This document shows, one piece after another, positions 42,091-51,610 of a DNA stretch of 64,000 bases. Made by a program: the position numbers and the translations under genes. Source of the stretch: Streptomyces sp. AC555_RSS877 (lineage in GTDB: Bacteria; Actinomycetota; Actinomycetes; Streptomycetales; Streptomycetaceae). Within the stretch, counting starts at the first letter, position 1; each line of letters begins with the position of its first letter. The stretch is taken from positions 306,149-370,148 of the forward strand of contig NZ_JAGMUK010000040.1 in NCBI RefSeq assembly GCF_019049245.1, written 5' to 3'. The notes under the pieces are model-generated. The model was not told the DNA's origin. It did not search any database and saw only the letters and a program-made list of their open reading frames with translations.

Positions 42091-43302
42091 ATGAGTCAGG
42101 TCCGAGACCATGGTGACGACCACTGGCCGATGCGGCCGTTCAGAAACCGGGTGTCCGGTCCAGGGTCGCCGGTCCGCAGGCGTGCCGTCGCACAGCTGGC
42201 CGCCGGTGTGCCCGTCCTGCCGGTGCTGATCGTCTCCCTCGTCGTGTTCGCCGACCTCGCGGACGGGGCGGGAATGATCTGGCTGCCGCTGCTTGCGGCC
42301 GGACCCGCCCTGGCCGCCACCACCAACGGGCCGCGCGGGGTCCTCTGTGTCGGTCTCCTCGCCGTCGCGCTCTGCGCGACGCTCGGAATCTGGGAGAGTG
42401 TTCCGGGCCGCGAACTGGCGGCCGTACTGTCCGCCCTGGTGGCCGTCACCCTGGCGAGCGGCCTGGCCAGCGCGCTACGAGGGCGCCGCGAACGGGTGCT
42501 CGCCGCCGTGCGCTCGGTTGCCGAGACCGCCCAGCACGCGCTGCTCAAGCCCGTGCCGGAGACAGTCGGCCCGTTCCAGGCGGCCGTCCGCTACAGCGCC
42601 GCGGCGGCCGAGGCCCGTATCGGCGGGGACCTGTACGCACTGATCCCCACGCCGTACGGAGTGAGGCTGATCGTCGGCGATGTACGCGGCAAGGGACTGC
42701 CGGCCGTGGGGACCGCCGCACTGGTACTCGGTGTCTTCCGTGAGGCCGCCTACGACGAGCCCGATCTGATCGCCGTCGTCGACAGGATCGAACGGAGTCT
42801 GGCACGCAACCTCGGTCATGACGACTTCGTCACCGCCGTGGTCGCCGGATACCCGCAGGCAGGGCAGCTGGAAGTGGTGAACTGCGGACACGCGCCTCCG
42901 CTGCTGGTCCGCGCATCCGGTGCCGTCGCGGCGGTGGAGCCGACGCACCCGGCCCCGCCCCTCGGGCTGCGTGCCCTCGCGGACCACGCTCCCGACCTCC
43001 AGGTGCTGCCCTTCGACGACGGGGACCAGCTGCTGCTCTACACCGACGGCGTCACCGAGGCCCGCGACCAAGGCCGTGCGTTCTATCCCCTCGCCGAAGG
43101 GCTGGCACGGCACGTGTCCCACGAACCGGCACGCACCCTCGGCGCCCTCCATGACGAACTCCTGGCGCACGTGGGCGGACGACTGCACGACGACGCGGCG
43201 CTGCTCCTGATCCGCAAACCGGCCCTGCCGGAAGTGGCCATTCCCGAGCCGGCGTCCGAGGCCGGACGTGGCAGTGCGGCCCCGGCTGCCGAGGCCCTGT
43301 GA
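42091..43302 (+). CDS. Membrane PP2C-type serine/threonine phosphatase (SpoIIE domain)
   Basis: The 403-aa protein has about three N-terminal membrane helices (residues 30-125) and a C-terminal PP2C/SpoIIE phosphatase with metal-binding motifs GGDLYAL, GDVRGKGLPAVG, HDDFVTAVV, CGHAPPLLV, LLYTDGVTEARD and HDDAALLLI. Streptomyces encode many such proteins, which act on anti-sigma-factor antagonists. No partner kinase or antagonist gene is adjacent. ATG 42091 has GAGGA at long spacing. Confidence 0.87.
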   Translation: MSQVRDHGDDHWPMRPFRNRVSGPGSPVRRRAVAQLAAGVPVLPVLIVSLVVFADLADGAGMIWLPLLAAGPALAATTNGPRGVLCVGLLAVALCATLGIWESVPGRELAAVLSALVAVTLASGLASALRGRRERVLAAVRSVAETAQHALLKPVPETVGPFQAAVRYSAAAAEARIGGDLYALIPTPYGVRLIVGDVRGKGLPAVGTAALVLGVFREAAYDEPDLIAVVDRIERSLARNLGHDDFVTAVVAGYPQAGQLEVVNCGHAPPLLVRASGAVAAVEPTHPAPPLGLRALADHAPDLQVLPFDDGDQLLLYTDGVTEARDQGRAFYPLAEGLARHVSHEPARTLGALHDELLAHVGGRLHDDAALLLIRKPALPEVAIPEPASEAGRGSAAPAAEAL

Positions 43303-43547
43303 CCGGCGGCGGGGTGGGTGAGCGAGAAGCCGCGCGGTCCGGGTGCCGTCCCGTTCCCTTTCACGGACGCCGTGTTGCGGAATTCGAGGTTGTCGTGGCC
43401 TCTTCTGTCCGGAGTGCTGACAGGGCGAAGATGGATATGTACATTGCGGCAGTCAAGAAGCTGCACAACGTCAGGTGTTCATGAGTCGTCACGGGTGGTC
43501 CTCGGCCTCCGACACGGGCTCACAGTTGCTTCTGCCAGGAGGGGCCC

Positions 43548-44519
43548 ATGCAAAGGCGCATTCTCGGGCTTGCCGTAGTGATGATCACGGCCGTCGGCGC
43601 GGCCGGGTGCGGGTCGTCGGACACGGGGTCGAGCGGTTCGTCGTCCTCGGGCGGGACCACCAAGGTCAAGGTCGGCATCATCCCGATCGTCGACGTGGCG
43701 CCGCTCTATCTCGGCGAGGAGAAGGGGTTCTTCCGCAGCCGGGGCATCGAGCTGGAGATGGTGAGTGCCCAGGGCGGCGCGGCGATCGTCCCCGGTGTGG
43801 TGAGCGGTCAGTTCCAGTTCGGCTTCAGCAACACGACGTCGCTGATGATCGCCCAGGTCAAGGGCGTGCCGATCAAGTCCGTGGCCAACGGCGCGGCGTC
43901 CAACGGCAAGGTCGGCGCCGACGTCACCGGTGTGGCGGTCAGGAAGGACAGCCCGATCAAGTCGGCCAAGGACCTTGCCGGGCACACGGTGGCGGTGAAC
44001 ACCCTGCAGAACATCGGCGACACCACGGTCCGCCACTCGGTCCGGGAGGCCGGCGGCGACCCGTCGAAGGTCAAGTTCGTCGAGATACCGTTCGACCAGA
44101 TGCCGGCCGCTCTGGACGACGGGCGGGTGGACGCCGCCTGGATGGGCGAGCCCGCCTCGACGATCGCCAAGTCGCAGGGGGCCCGCGTCGTGGCCTCGCC
44201 TTTCGCCGAGACGGACCCGAAGCTCACCGTGGCCACGTACTTCACCTCGGCCAAGCTCGCGCAGCAGAACCCCGAGCTGGTGAAGAACTTCACCGCGGCC
44301 ATGGCCGAGTCACTGCGGTACGCCACCGACCACCCCGACGAGGCACGCCAGGTCCTCACCACCTACACGAAGATCAGCGGCGACGTCCTGAAGAACCTCA
44401 CGCTGCCCAGTTGGCCGGCGGAGGTCGACATGCCCTCCCTGGAGAAGCTGGCCTCACTGGGGGAGACGGACGGCCTGTTCGGTGACAAGAAGCCTGACCT
44501 GGACACGCTGTTCTCATGA
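43548..44519 (+). CDS. NitT/TauT-type ABC substrate-binding lipoprotein, orphan
   Basis: The 323-aa protein has a lipobox (GAAGC, Cys about residue 21), a Ser/Gly linker, and the SsuA/ThiY fold: VKVGIIPIVDVAPLYLGEEKGFFRSRGIELEMV, GGAAIVPGVVSGQFQFGFSN, DSPIKSAKDLAGHTVAVNTL. Relatives bind sulfonates, nitrate, riboflavin or thiamine precursors. ATG 43548 has AGGAGGGG. No permease or ATPase is adjacent, so it must share those of another locus or be a relic. Confidence 0.86.
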   Translation: MQRRILGLAVVMITAVGAAGCGSSDTGSSGSSSSGGTTKVKVGIIPIVDVAPLYLGEEKGFFRSRGIELEMVSAQGGAAIVPGVVSGQFQFGFSNTTSLMIAQVKGVPIKSVANGAASNGKVGADVTGVAVRKDSPIKSAKDLAGHTVAVNTLQNIGDTTVRHSVREAGGDPSKVKFVEIPFDQMPAALDDGRVDAAWMGEPASTIAKSQGARVVASPFAETDPKLTVATYFTSAKLAQQNPELVKNFTAAMAESLRYATDHPDEARQVLTTYTKISGDVLKNLTLPSWPAEVDMPSLEKLASLGETDGLFGDKKPDLDTLFS

Positions 44520-44585
44520 CCAGCGGCCAGCTGCCGGCGGCGACGAGACAGCGCCGGCCGGTTCGAGCCCTTGGCCGTCCGGCTG

Positions 44586-46280
44586 TCAGCCGTACTCGGG
44601 CTGCCACATGGCGTCCTGGATCTGCTGGATCACGTCGTCGAGGCCGGCCCGGGCGACGCCGTCCGCTTCTGCGCGGCGGACGACGGCCGCGGCGACCACG
44701 GCCGACGAGGTGCGCAAATTCTCCACCTCCGGCAGCAGCGCGGAGCCGGGCTGCGACAGGTCGGCGAGGCCTGCGACGGCTTCCGCCGCGGCCTGGAGCA
44801 TGCCGTCGGTAATCCGCTCGGCGCGGGCCACCACGGCGCCCAGCCCCAGCCCCGGGTAGAGGAGGGCGTTGTTGGCCTGGCCGATGTCGTACGTGGTGCC
44901 GTCCAGCTCCACCGGCGGTACCGGGATGCCGACGGCGACCAACGCCCTGCCGCCGGTCCACCGCAGCACGTCCGCGGGCATGGCCTCGATCTTCTCCGTG
45001 GGGTTGGACAGCGGCAGCACGACCGGCCGGTCCACGTGGCGGGCCATGGAGCGCACCACGTCCTCGGTGAAGGCACCGTGCTGGGTGGAGGTTCCCACCA
45101 GCACGGTCGGCCGCACCTGGTCCACCACGCTCGGCAGGTCGGCCGGCCGGTCGTCGGGCCACTCGTCGTCGGGGCGCGCGTACGGTTCCTGGTAGTCACG
45201 CAGACCTTCCGTGGACCGCCGTAGCAGGCCCTGGCGGTCCACGCACCAGATGCGCCGGGTGGCCTCCTTCCGGTCCAGCCCGTCGCGGACCATCGCGTCC
45301 CGCAGCTGGTCGGCGATGCCCACGCCCGCCGTCCCGGCGCCGAAGACCACGACCCGCTGCTCCCGCATGGGCGTGCCGGTGACCCGCACCGCGTTCATGA
45401 CGCAGGCCAGCGTGATCGCACCGGTGCCCTGCATGTCGTCGTTGAACGTGCAGATCTTCTCGCCGTACTGCTGGAGGATGCGGCGGCCGTTTCCGGGGCC
45501 GAAGTCCTCCCAGTGCAGCAGCGCCTGCGGGAACAGCTCGCCCACCGCCTCCACGAACGCGGCGACGAACGCGTCGTAATCCTCGCCACGCACCCTGCTG
45601 TGCCGGTTGCCGACGTACAGCGGCTCGTTGAGCAGTGCCTGGTTCCCGGTGCCGACGTCGAGCATCACGGGCACGGCCCGCCCCGGGTGGATGCCCGCGG
45701 CCGCGGTGTAGACCGCCAGCTTGCCGACCGAGATCTGCATACCGCCCACGCCCCAGTCGCCGATGCCGAGGAGCTGCTCCGCATCGGTGGCCACCACCAG
45801 GTCGACGTCGTCGGGGCCCAGGCCCAGCGCCTCGAACGCGGGGCGTACGTCCTGGGGACGGTCGATGGACAGGTACACCCCGCGCGGCCGCCGGTATTCG
45901 TGGCTGTACCGCTTGATCGCCTCGCCCACGGTCGGGTCGTACACGATCGGCAGGAGCTCGGTGAGGTGGTCGGTGAGCAGCCGGAAGTAGAGGACCTCGT
46001 TGCGGTCGTGGAGCTGCTCCAGGTACACGTTCTTCGCCAAGTCGTCCGGCTGCGACCGCAGTTGCTCCCAGGCGCGGCGCGCCTGGAGTTCCAGGGACAG
46101 CACCGCGGGCGGCAGCATCCCGACCAGGCCGTGCCGATCCCGCTCCTCCTGGGTGAAGGCGTTGCCCTTGTTGCCCAGCGGGTCGGCGAGCAGCGCACGG
46201 CCGCCCGGGTCCCTCCTGCCGGCGGGACCCTTCCCCCTCCCGTTGTGGCCGTCTGATGCGCGATTCCGGGGCGGGACCAT
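44586..46280 (-). CDS. NAD-dependent malic enzyme (malate dehydrogenase, decarboxylating)
   Basis: At 564 aa this is the long form. It shows LPIVYDPTVGEAIKRYSHEYRRPRGVYLS, the malate/NAD region GIGDWGVGGMQISVGKL, EDFGPGNGRRIL, FNDDMQGTGAITLA and VVFGAGTAGVGIADQL. It converts malate to pyruvate and CO2 with NAD reduction, linking the TCA cycle to pyruvate. The N-terminal 35 residues are Gly/Arg-rich and poorly conserved; ATG 46280 is the only good start. No operon partner is evident. Confidence 0.9.
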   Translation of the reverse strand: MVPPRNRASDGHNGRGKGPAGRRDPGGRALLADPLGNKGNAFTQEERDRHGLVGMLPPAVLSLELQARRAWEQLRSQPDDLAKNVYLEQLHDRNEVLYFRLLTDHLTELLPIVYDPTVGEAIKRYSHEYRRPRGVYLSIDRPQDVRPAFEALGLGPDDVDLVVATDAEQLLGIGDWGVGGMQISVGKLAVYTAAAGIHPGRAVPVMLDVGTGNQALLNEPLYVGNRHSRVRGEDYDAFVAAFVEAVGELFPQALLHWEDFGPGNGRRILQQYGEKICTFNDDMQGTGAITLACVMNAVRVTGTPMREQRVVVFGAGTAGVGIADQLRDAMVRDGLDRKEATRRIWCVDRQGLLRRSTEGLRDYQEPYARPDDEWPDDRPADLPSVVDQVRPTVLVGTSTQHGAFTEDVVRSMARHVDRPVVLPLSNPTEKIEAMPADVLRWTGGRALVAVGIPVPPVELDGTTYDIGQANNALLYPGLGLGAVVARAERITDGMLQAAAEAVAGLADLSQPGSALLPEVENLRTSSAVVAAAVVRRAEADGVARAGLDDVIQQIQDAMWQPEYG

Positions 46281-46689
46281 CGGGACTCCTCACGTCGGAC
46301 GCCCTGCCGTCAGGGCTCTGCTCTGCCAGGCGTCCCGGGTACCCCGTCCGGCGCGGCAGGGGCCCCGTCAGCCCGTCCTTTACCGCCCTTTTGAGGTGGC
46401 CGTACGCCGCGCGCCGCCCTGCCCCGGCCCACATCACCTCGTATCGCCCTACCTGGCCCAGCGCACCGCCGCAAGCGGGCGGTGAGCCGCAGTTCCCCGT
46501 CCGCCGCCACGACCAGGGGTGCCCGGATCCGGCCGCATCCCGGGGGCCATCCCCATGACCGAGGGCGTGGGCCAGTTCGCCGGGGGCCGGCGCGTCGTGG
46601 GATGGGATGGTCCGGTCCGGCGCAGCGCGACTTGGGGCGGCGAGGGCCCGGCGCTGACAGCGCGGGCCGGTGGCAGCCGGTTCAGCGAC
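46281..46689. other. Gap without recognisable gene
   Basis: About 410 bp between the malic enzyme start and the SMI1/KNR4 gene stop. No ORF with convincing codon pattern, repeat or operator is seen. It must hold the malic enzyme promoter. Confidence 0.6.
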
Positions 46690-47241
46690 TCAGCGACCTC
46701 GGTTCAGCCACTGCGTGTACCAGTCCCGGAAGTCCGGTCCCGGGCTCAGGGAGTCGCCGCAGCCGAGGTCGTCCGTCCACACCTGCCCCCGGGCGGGGCC
46801 GGTGACCACCAGCCGGTGGAAGGAGCCGCACCCGATCTCCGCGACGACCAGCGAGCCGGTGAACCAGCACGGCGAGAAGTCCTCCTCGCCCGGGGCGTGC
46901 TCGGCGCAGACGGACCGCTCGGGTGAGGGGGTGAACGGCCCGGTGTGCGGAAAGGGGATGGACAGCAGATCCAGGTCTTCCTGCTGGTCCAGCCAGGCTT
47001 GGCCGCCGAATTCGTACAGGCCGTAGGCCGGCCCGGCGCCCCCACCGCTCACCGTGGTGAGGAACGAGCGGTAGGAAGCCGGAAGCGCGAAGCGGTGCTG
47101 ACGCTCGTAGCGGGCCACGACGGAGTCCGGTACCGGCGGGGCCGCCACCCACCGGTGCCTGCGCGCAGGGAGGACTTGGCACTCGGGATCGGCCTCGGCC
47201 ATCACCCGGATCCGCTCACGCACCTCGTCGGCATCCCACAT
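46690..47241 (-). CDS. SMI1/KNR4 (SUKH) family protein
   Basis: The 183-residue protein has the SUKH core (PVPDSVVARYERQHRFALPASYRSFLTTVSGGGAGPAYGLYEFGG). SUKH proteins are often immunity proteins against contact-dependent or secreted nuclease toxins, but many in Streptomyces are stand-alone. No toxin gene lies next to it. ATG 47241 is chosen over a start 24 bp upstream because the intervening residues are atypical. Confidence 0.78.
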   Translation of the reverse strand: MWDADEVRERIRVMAEADPECQVLPARRHRWVAAPPVPDSVVARYERQHRFALPASYRSFLTTVSGGGAGPAYGLYEFGGQAWLDQQEDLDLLSIPFPHTGPFTPSPERSVCAEHAPGEEDFSPCWFTGSLVVAEIGCGSFHRLVVTGPARGQVWTDDLGCGDSLSPGPDFRDWYTQWLNRGR

Positions 47242-47319
47242 GGCCCCGCACGTTACCGCCGTCACCCCGGTGGCCGTGCCACGGCGTTCACTCCGTTGCT
47301 CACCCCCGGCGATGAGTTT

Positions 47320-48273
47320 CTATGCGAAAGGGAGTCTCGTCTCCTCGTCGGCACGGGGCGAAACCACCGGCCCGCTCGGGTGCTCCCGCGGGTCCAGGTC
47401 CTCAAGCGCGGCCAGCACCCGCGCGAGGGCGGGATTGCGCGAATGCCGCGGCCACAGCAGATGCAGCTCCACCGGTCGGGGCACATGCGTGGCCAGCGGG
47501 ATGAACGCGACATGGGGAATGCGGAGCAAGGTGGCGGAGGCGGGCACGAAGGCGACGCCCCGCCCGGCGGAGACCAGCCACAGCATGGTGAGGATCTGGC
47601 TCACGCTGTGCACCACCCGTTCCTGGGCCAGCGGGACCATGCTGACCATCAGGTCGTGGAAGTACCGGGCCTTGCGCTGCGAGTGGAAGATCAGCGGTTC
47701 GCCGGTCAGGTCGTCGGCGCGAGCGGGCCGGTCCAGGTCGGCCAGCCGATGGCCGGCGGTCACCGCCAGCAACAGCGCCTCCTGCTGGATCAGGCGCGAG
47801 TCGAAGAGTTCGGAGTCGAACGGCGGGCGGGCGAGCCCGAGGTCGATGTCCTCGCCGGCGAGGGCGTCGATCTGCTCGCGCGTCACCATCTCGAACAGCT
47901 CGATGCGGACCTCCGGCAGGCTCTGCTCCAGCCGGTTGAGGATGCGGCCGAGCGTGCCGAAGGTCGACGCGGCGGTGAAGCCGAGCCGCACCACGCCACG
48001 GGAACCCGAGTGGATACGGCGGGCCAGGTCCGGGGCGGCCTCGGCGATCGCCAGGATGCGCCTGGCCTCGACCAGGAACGCCTCACCGGCAGGTGTGAGA
48101 GCCACACGCTGCTTGTCCCGGTCGAGGAGCCGCACGTCAACGGCCGCTTCGAGCTTCTGGATCTGACGGCTCAACGGCGGCTGGGTCATGCGCAGTCGTG
48201 CCGCCGCCCGGCCGAAGTGAAGTTCCTCGGCAACAGCGACCAATCCACGCAATTGCTCCAAGGTATACGTCAT
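47320..48273 (-). CDS. LysR-family regulator of the adjacent tct operon
   Basis: A 317-aa LysR protein. The N-terminal HTH is YTLEQLRGLVAVAEELHFGRAAARLRMTQPPLSRQIQKLE; the effector domain follows (RGVVRLGFTAASTFG; RGVAFVPAS). It is divergent from tctC with a 126-bp shared promoter region containing an inverted repeat, the classic LysR arrangement, so it probably activates tctCBA in response to a carboxylate. Confidence 0.87.
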   Translation of the reverse strand: MTYTLEQLRGLVAVAEELHFGRAAARLRMTQPPLSRQIQKLEAAVDVRLLDRDKQRVALTPAGEAFLVEARRILAIAEAAPDLARRIHSGSRGVVRLGFTAASTFGTLGRILNRLEQSLPEVRIELFEMVTREQIDALAGEDIDLGLARPPFDSELFDSRLIQQEALLLAVTAGHRLADLDRPARADDLTGEPLIFHSQRKARYFHDLMVSMVPLAQERVVHSVSQILTMLWLVSAGRGVAFVPASATLLRIPHVAFIPLATHVPRPVELHLLWPRHSRNPALARVLAALEDLDPREHPSGPVVSPRADEETRLPFA

Positions 48274-48282
48274 GCAAGAAAG

Positions 48283-48296
48283 GTATCAGCCCATAC
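48283..48296. promoter_or_regulatory. Probable LysR binding site
   Basis: GTAT-CAGCCC-ATAC (contains a T-N11-A LysR box) lies 10 bp from the lysR start in the divergent lysR-tctC promoter region. Confidence 0.5.
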
Positions 48297-48399
48297 GCTA
48301 ACGGAGTTGGACAGGCATGACAGGCGGCCATAAGCTGCGCGACACCGTGGACCGAGCTCTGTATCACATCTCCACCCAACTCGCTTGAGGGAGACGCTC

Positions 48400-49407
48400 A
48401 TGCACACCAGGCTTCGGTTTCAGCGCCGCATAGCCGCGGTCGCTGTGCTCGCCGCCGTGATCGTGCTGCCCGGCTGCGGTGGCAACGTCGGAGATGAGGG
48501 ATCAAAGGACCAAACCTCGTTCCCGGACCGGGCCATCACCCTGCTCGTCGGGCAGGACCCCGGCGGCAGCACCGACCTCATCGCCCGCGCGGCCGCCGAA
48601 CCTGCCGGCGCCGACCTCAACGAGACCATCACGGTTGTCAACAAGCCTGGCGCCAATGGCGCGGTCGCCGCAAAGGAGTTGGCCGGCGCCAAGGCCGACG
48701 GCCACACTCTCATGCTCTTCGTGGGCTCACTGGCCTACATTACGCCCTTGGCCGTGTCCGCTGACGAAGCCGTCGACATCAACGACTACGAAGTCATCAC
48801 CGGCCTGTCCCAGGACGACTACGTCCTGGTCGCCAGCCCCAAGTCCGGTTTCAAGACGGTCAAGGACATCGTCGATGCCGACCGCTCGATCAAGTACGGT
48901 ACGACCGGCGTCGGTACGGGCAGCCACCTCAGCCAGGCGCTGCTGTTCTCCCAGGCGAAGGTGAAGGCGACCGCCGTGCCGTTCGACGGCGGAGCCCCCA
49001 CACTCACCGCCGTCCTGGGCGGTCAGGTCGACGTCGCCTCGATCCAGCTCGGTGAGGCCCAGCCCCAGATCGAGGCCGGGAAGATCGCCCCTCTCGTCAC
49101 CTTCGCGGAGAAGCGGCCCACGTACATGGCCGACATCCCCACCGCGGTCGAGGCCGGCTACGACGTCCCGGTGCAGCAGTCGCGTGCCGTCGTCGCCCCG
49201 AAGGGCACTCCCAAGGAGGTTGTCGACCGGCTACGGACGGCGTTCGGCAAGGCTTTCGAGGACAAGAAGTACCAGGACTTCAACACACAGCGGCTGCTCA
49301 CACCCAACGAGGTCGAGGGCGCCGAGCTGCTCAAGCAGTGGACCGGTTCACTGGAGAAGTACCGTGCGCTCGCCGACGAGTACCAGATCGACATGAGCGG
49401 AAACTGA
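48400..49407 (+). CDS. tctC: Tripartite tricarboxylate transporter, substrate-binding lipoprotein
   Basis: The 335-aa protein has a lipobox (VLPGC, Cys about residue 26) and the TctC/Bug fold: FPDRAITLLVGQDPGGSTDLIAR, VNKPGANGAVAAKELAGAKADGHTLML, YGTTGVGTGSHLS, VPFDGGAPTLTAVLGGQVD. Bug proteins bind citrate and other carboxylates outside the membrane. ATG 48400 has GAGGGAG. First gene of tctCBA. Confidence 0.9.
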   Translation: MHTRLRFQRRIAAVAVLAAVIVLPGCGGNVGDEGSKDQTSFPDRAITLLVGQDPGGSTDLIARAAAEPAGADLNETITVVNKPGANGAVAAKELAGAKADGHTLMLFVGSLAYITPLAVSADEAVDINDYEVITGLSQDDYVLVASPKSGFKTVKDIVDADRSIKYGTTGVGTGSHLSQALLFSQAKVKATAVPFDGGAPTLTAVLGGQVDVASIQLGEAQPQIEAGKIAPLVTFAEKRPTYMADIPTAVEAGYDVPVQQSRAVVAPKGTPKEVVDRLRTAFGKAFEDKKYQDFNTQRLLTPNEVEGAELLKQWTGSLEKYRALADEYQIDMSGN

Positions 49408-49412
49408 GGAGC

Positions 49413-49907
49413 ATGTCCACCGAGACCCCGGCGGCCGCCGACGAACCCTCCGACGACGCCCGGCCGCCGGCAGCGGGCACGGTGACCAACCTGGTCACGG
49501 CCACAGTCGTCGTGGTTCTCGGTGGCGCGGCGCTCGCCGGGGCATGGAACCTGGGCCTGGGCAGCCCCTCGAAACCCGGGCCGGGCACCTGGCCGGCCCT
49601 GGTGAGCACAGCACTGATCATTCTCGGCGTGTTCCTGGCCGCCGCTGCCCGACGCATGGACGACGCCGAGCAGTTCACCCGCACCAGCCTCCTGGTGATC
49701 GTGGCGGTCGGGACCATGGTGGCCTACGTAGCGGTCATCAGCGTGATCGGCTTCGAGATCCCCACAGCCCTCCTGGCCTTCTTCTGGCTGCGGATCCTGG
49801 GCCGGGAGAGCTGGCGTACGTCCATCGTCGTCAGCCTCGGCGCCACCTGCGCGTTCTACGCCCTGTTCGTCGGCGCGCTGAAGGTGGCCATCCCGCACCT
49901 GTTCTGA
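49413..49907 (+). CDS. tctB: Tripartite tricarboxylate transporter, small membrane subunit
   Basis: A 164-aa protein with four hydrophobic segments (NLVTATVVVVLGGAALAGAW; GPGTWPALVSTALIILGVFLAAA; VIVAVGTMVAYVAVISVIG; IVVSLGATCAFYALFVGAL). The GPGTWP tract is typical of TctB. ATG 49413 lies 5 bp after tctC with GAGGA. Its N-terminus is an acidic, Ala/Pro-rich cytoplasmic stretch. Confidence 0.87.
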   Translation: MSTETPAAADEPSDDARPPAAGTVTNLVTATVVVVLGGAALAGAWNLGLGSPSKPGPGTWPALVSTALIILGVFLAAAARRMDDAEQFTRTSLLVIVAVGTMVAYVAVISVIGFEIPTALLAFFWLRILGRESWRTSIVVSLGATCAFYALFVGALKVAIPHLF

Positions 49908-49943
49908 CCGCACACCACCGCACGTTTGTGAGGAGCGTTGGAC

Positions 49944-51449
49944 GTGTCCCCCGTGCTCGACGGCTTCGCCGTCGTCCTTGAGCCGACCAACCTGTTGTAC
50001 TGCCTCGTCGGTGTCGTCATCGGCATGCTGGTCGGTGTCCTGCCCGGCCTGGGACCAGCCGCCACCATCGCCATTCTGCTTCCGATCACCCTGGGCCTCG
50101 AACCCGTCACCGCGATCATCATGGTGGCGGGCATCTTCTACGGAGCCCAGTACGGCGGCACCATCACCTCCGTACTGCTGCGCCTCCCCGGTGAAGCGTC
50201 CTCCGTCGTCACCGTCTTCGACGGCCACGCCCTCGCCCGCCAAGGCAAGGCCGGCACCGCGCTGGGCATCGCCGCCATCGGCTCCTTCGTCGGCGGCACC
50301 CTCGCCATCATCGCCCTCAGCGTGGTCGCCCCCCTGGTCGCCGAATTCGCCCTGGACTTCGGCCCACCCGAATACACGATGCTGGCGCTGCTCGGCATCC
50401 TGCTGGTAGCCACCGTCTCAGGCGGCGGCATGCTCAAAGCCCTCATCGCCGCCGCCGTCGGCCTGCTGCTCGCCACCGTCGGCCGGGACGGCTTCACCAG
50501 CGCCGAACGGTTCACCTTCGACAGCCTGTCACTCGCGGACGGCCTGGACTTCGTCCCCATCGCCATGGGTCTCTTCGGCCTGGGCGAGATCCTCTACACC
50601 CTGGAGGCACGCCACCGCGCGGCCCACACCCCCACCAAGGTCGCCAACGTCTGGCCCAGCCGCTCCGACCTGCGCCAGTCCTCCGGCGCGATCGGCAGAG
50701 GCGGCGTCATCGGCTTCGTCCTCGGCATTCTCCCCGGCGGCGGCGCGGTCCTCGCCTCCCTCGCCGCCTACGCCGTGGAAAAACGCCGATCACGTACTCC
50801 GGAGCGCTTCGGCCGCGGCGCCGTCGAAGGTGTCGCCGCACCCGAGACCGCCAACAACGCGGCCGCCACATCCTCGTTCATCCCACTGCTGTCCCTCGGC
50901 CTGCCCGCCAACGCCACCATGGCGGTCATCTTCGGCGCCCTCCTGATCCAGGGTGTCACCCCCGGCCCTCAACTCGTCACCGAGCACCCCGAGCTGTTCT
51001 GGGGCGTGGTGAACTCGATGTACATCGGGAACATCCTGCTGCTCATCATGAGCATCCCGCTCGTGGGACTGTTCGTACGCATCCTGCGCATACGCCCGAC
51101 CATCCTCGCCCCCATCACCGTCCTCATCACCCTCATCGGCGCCTACACCGTCAACAACAGCGTCTTCGACATCGGACTCGTGGTCTTCTTCGGCGTCCTC
51201 GGATACCTCATGAAGAAACTCGGATTCGACCCCGGCCCACTCGTCCTCGCCTTCGTCCTCGGATCACTCCTGGAAAGCTCACTCCGCCGCTCACTGCTGC
51301 TCTTCGAAGGCAACCCCGGCGGCTTCCTCACCCGCCCGATCTCGGGAACGCTGCTCGCGCTCTTCCTCGCCGTCGCGCTGGTGCCGGCCGCCTGGGCGAT
51401 CTGGCGCAACCGCAGAACCAACCCCCAACACAGCAAGGAACCGGTATGA
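49944..51449 (+). CDS. tctA: Tripartite tricarboxylate transporter, large membrane subunit
   Basis: The 501-aa membrane protein has the two TctA repeats: GMLVGVLPGLGPAATIAILLPI with YGAQYGGTITSVLLRLPGEASSVVT, and GFVLGILPGGGAVLASLAAYAVEK with APETANNAAATSSFIPLLSLGLPANATMAV. It forms the sodium-driven channel. GTG 49944 has AGGAG at 8-nt spacing, better than TTG 49938. The stop overlaps the start of a broken stress-protein gene (ATGA). Confidence 0.9.
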   Translation: MSPVLDGFAVVLEPTNLLYCLVGVVIGMLVGVLPGLGPAATIAILLPITLGLEPVTAIIMVAGIFYGAQYGGTITSVLLRLPGEASSVVTVFDGHALARQGKAGTALGIAAIGSFVGGTLAIIALSVVAPLVAEFALDFGPPEYTMLALLGILLVATVSGGGMLKALIAAAVGLLLATVGRDGFTSAERFTFDSLSLADGLDFVPIAMGLFGLGEILYTLEARHRAAHTPTKVANVWPSRSDLRQSSGAIGRGGVIGFVLGILPGGGAVLASLAAYAVEKRRSRTPERFGRGAVEGVAAPETANNAAATSSFIPLLSLGLPANATMAVIFGALLIQGVTPGPQLVTEHPELFWGVVNSMYIGNILLLIMSIPLVGLFVRILRIRPTILAPITVLITLIGAYTVNNSVFDIGLVVFFGVLGYLMKKLGFDPGPLVLAFVLGSLLESSLRRSLLLFEGNPGGFLTRPISGTLLALFLAVALVPAAWAIWRNRRTNPQHSKEPV

Positions 51450-51610
51450 CCGTCCTCGTCGGCTACCTGCCCACCCCGAAGGGAACGCCGTGTTCTCGGC
51501 CGCCCTGGACGAAGCGGCACGACGACGCGAGGCCCTCGTCGTCCTGAGCAGCCCCCGGGACGGCGCCCTCGTCAGCACGGAACTGCCCCCGCCAGATGAA
51601 ATCGACACGC
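51446..51610 (+). pseudogene. Universal stress protein fragment, frameshifted
   Basis: The start MTVLVGYLPTPKG is that of UspA-like proteins commonly placed after tctA. Near 51481-51486 the frame breaks: in the shifted frame the sequence continues as NAVFSAALDEAARRREALVVLSS and STELPPPDEIDTLQ, so about one base has been lost. Homology then stops near 51610, leaving only the first 55 or so of about 140 codons. It overlaps tctA by ATGA, showing it was once the fourth operon gene. Confidence 0.7.

Noticed and set aside
46690..47241. Toxin-immunity locus based on the SUKH protein
   Set aside because: No nuclease toxin, Rhs or secretion gene lies nearby; family membership alone is not enough.
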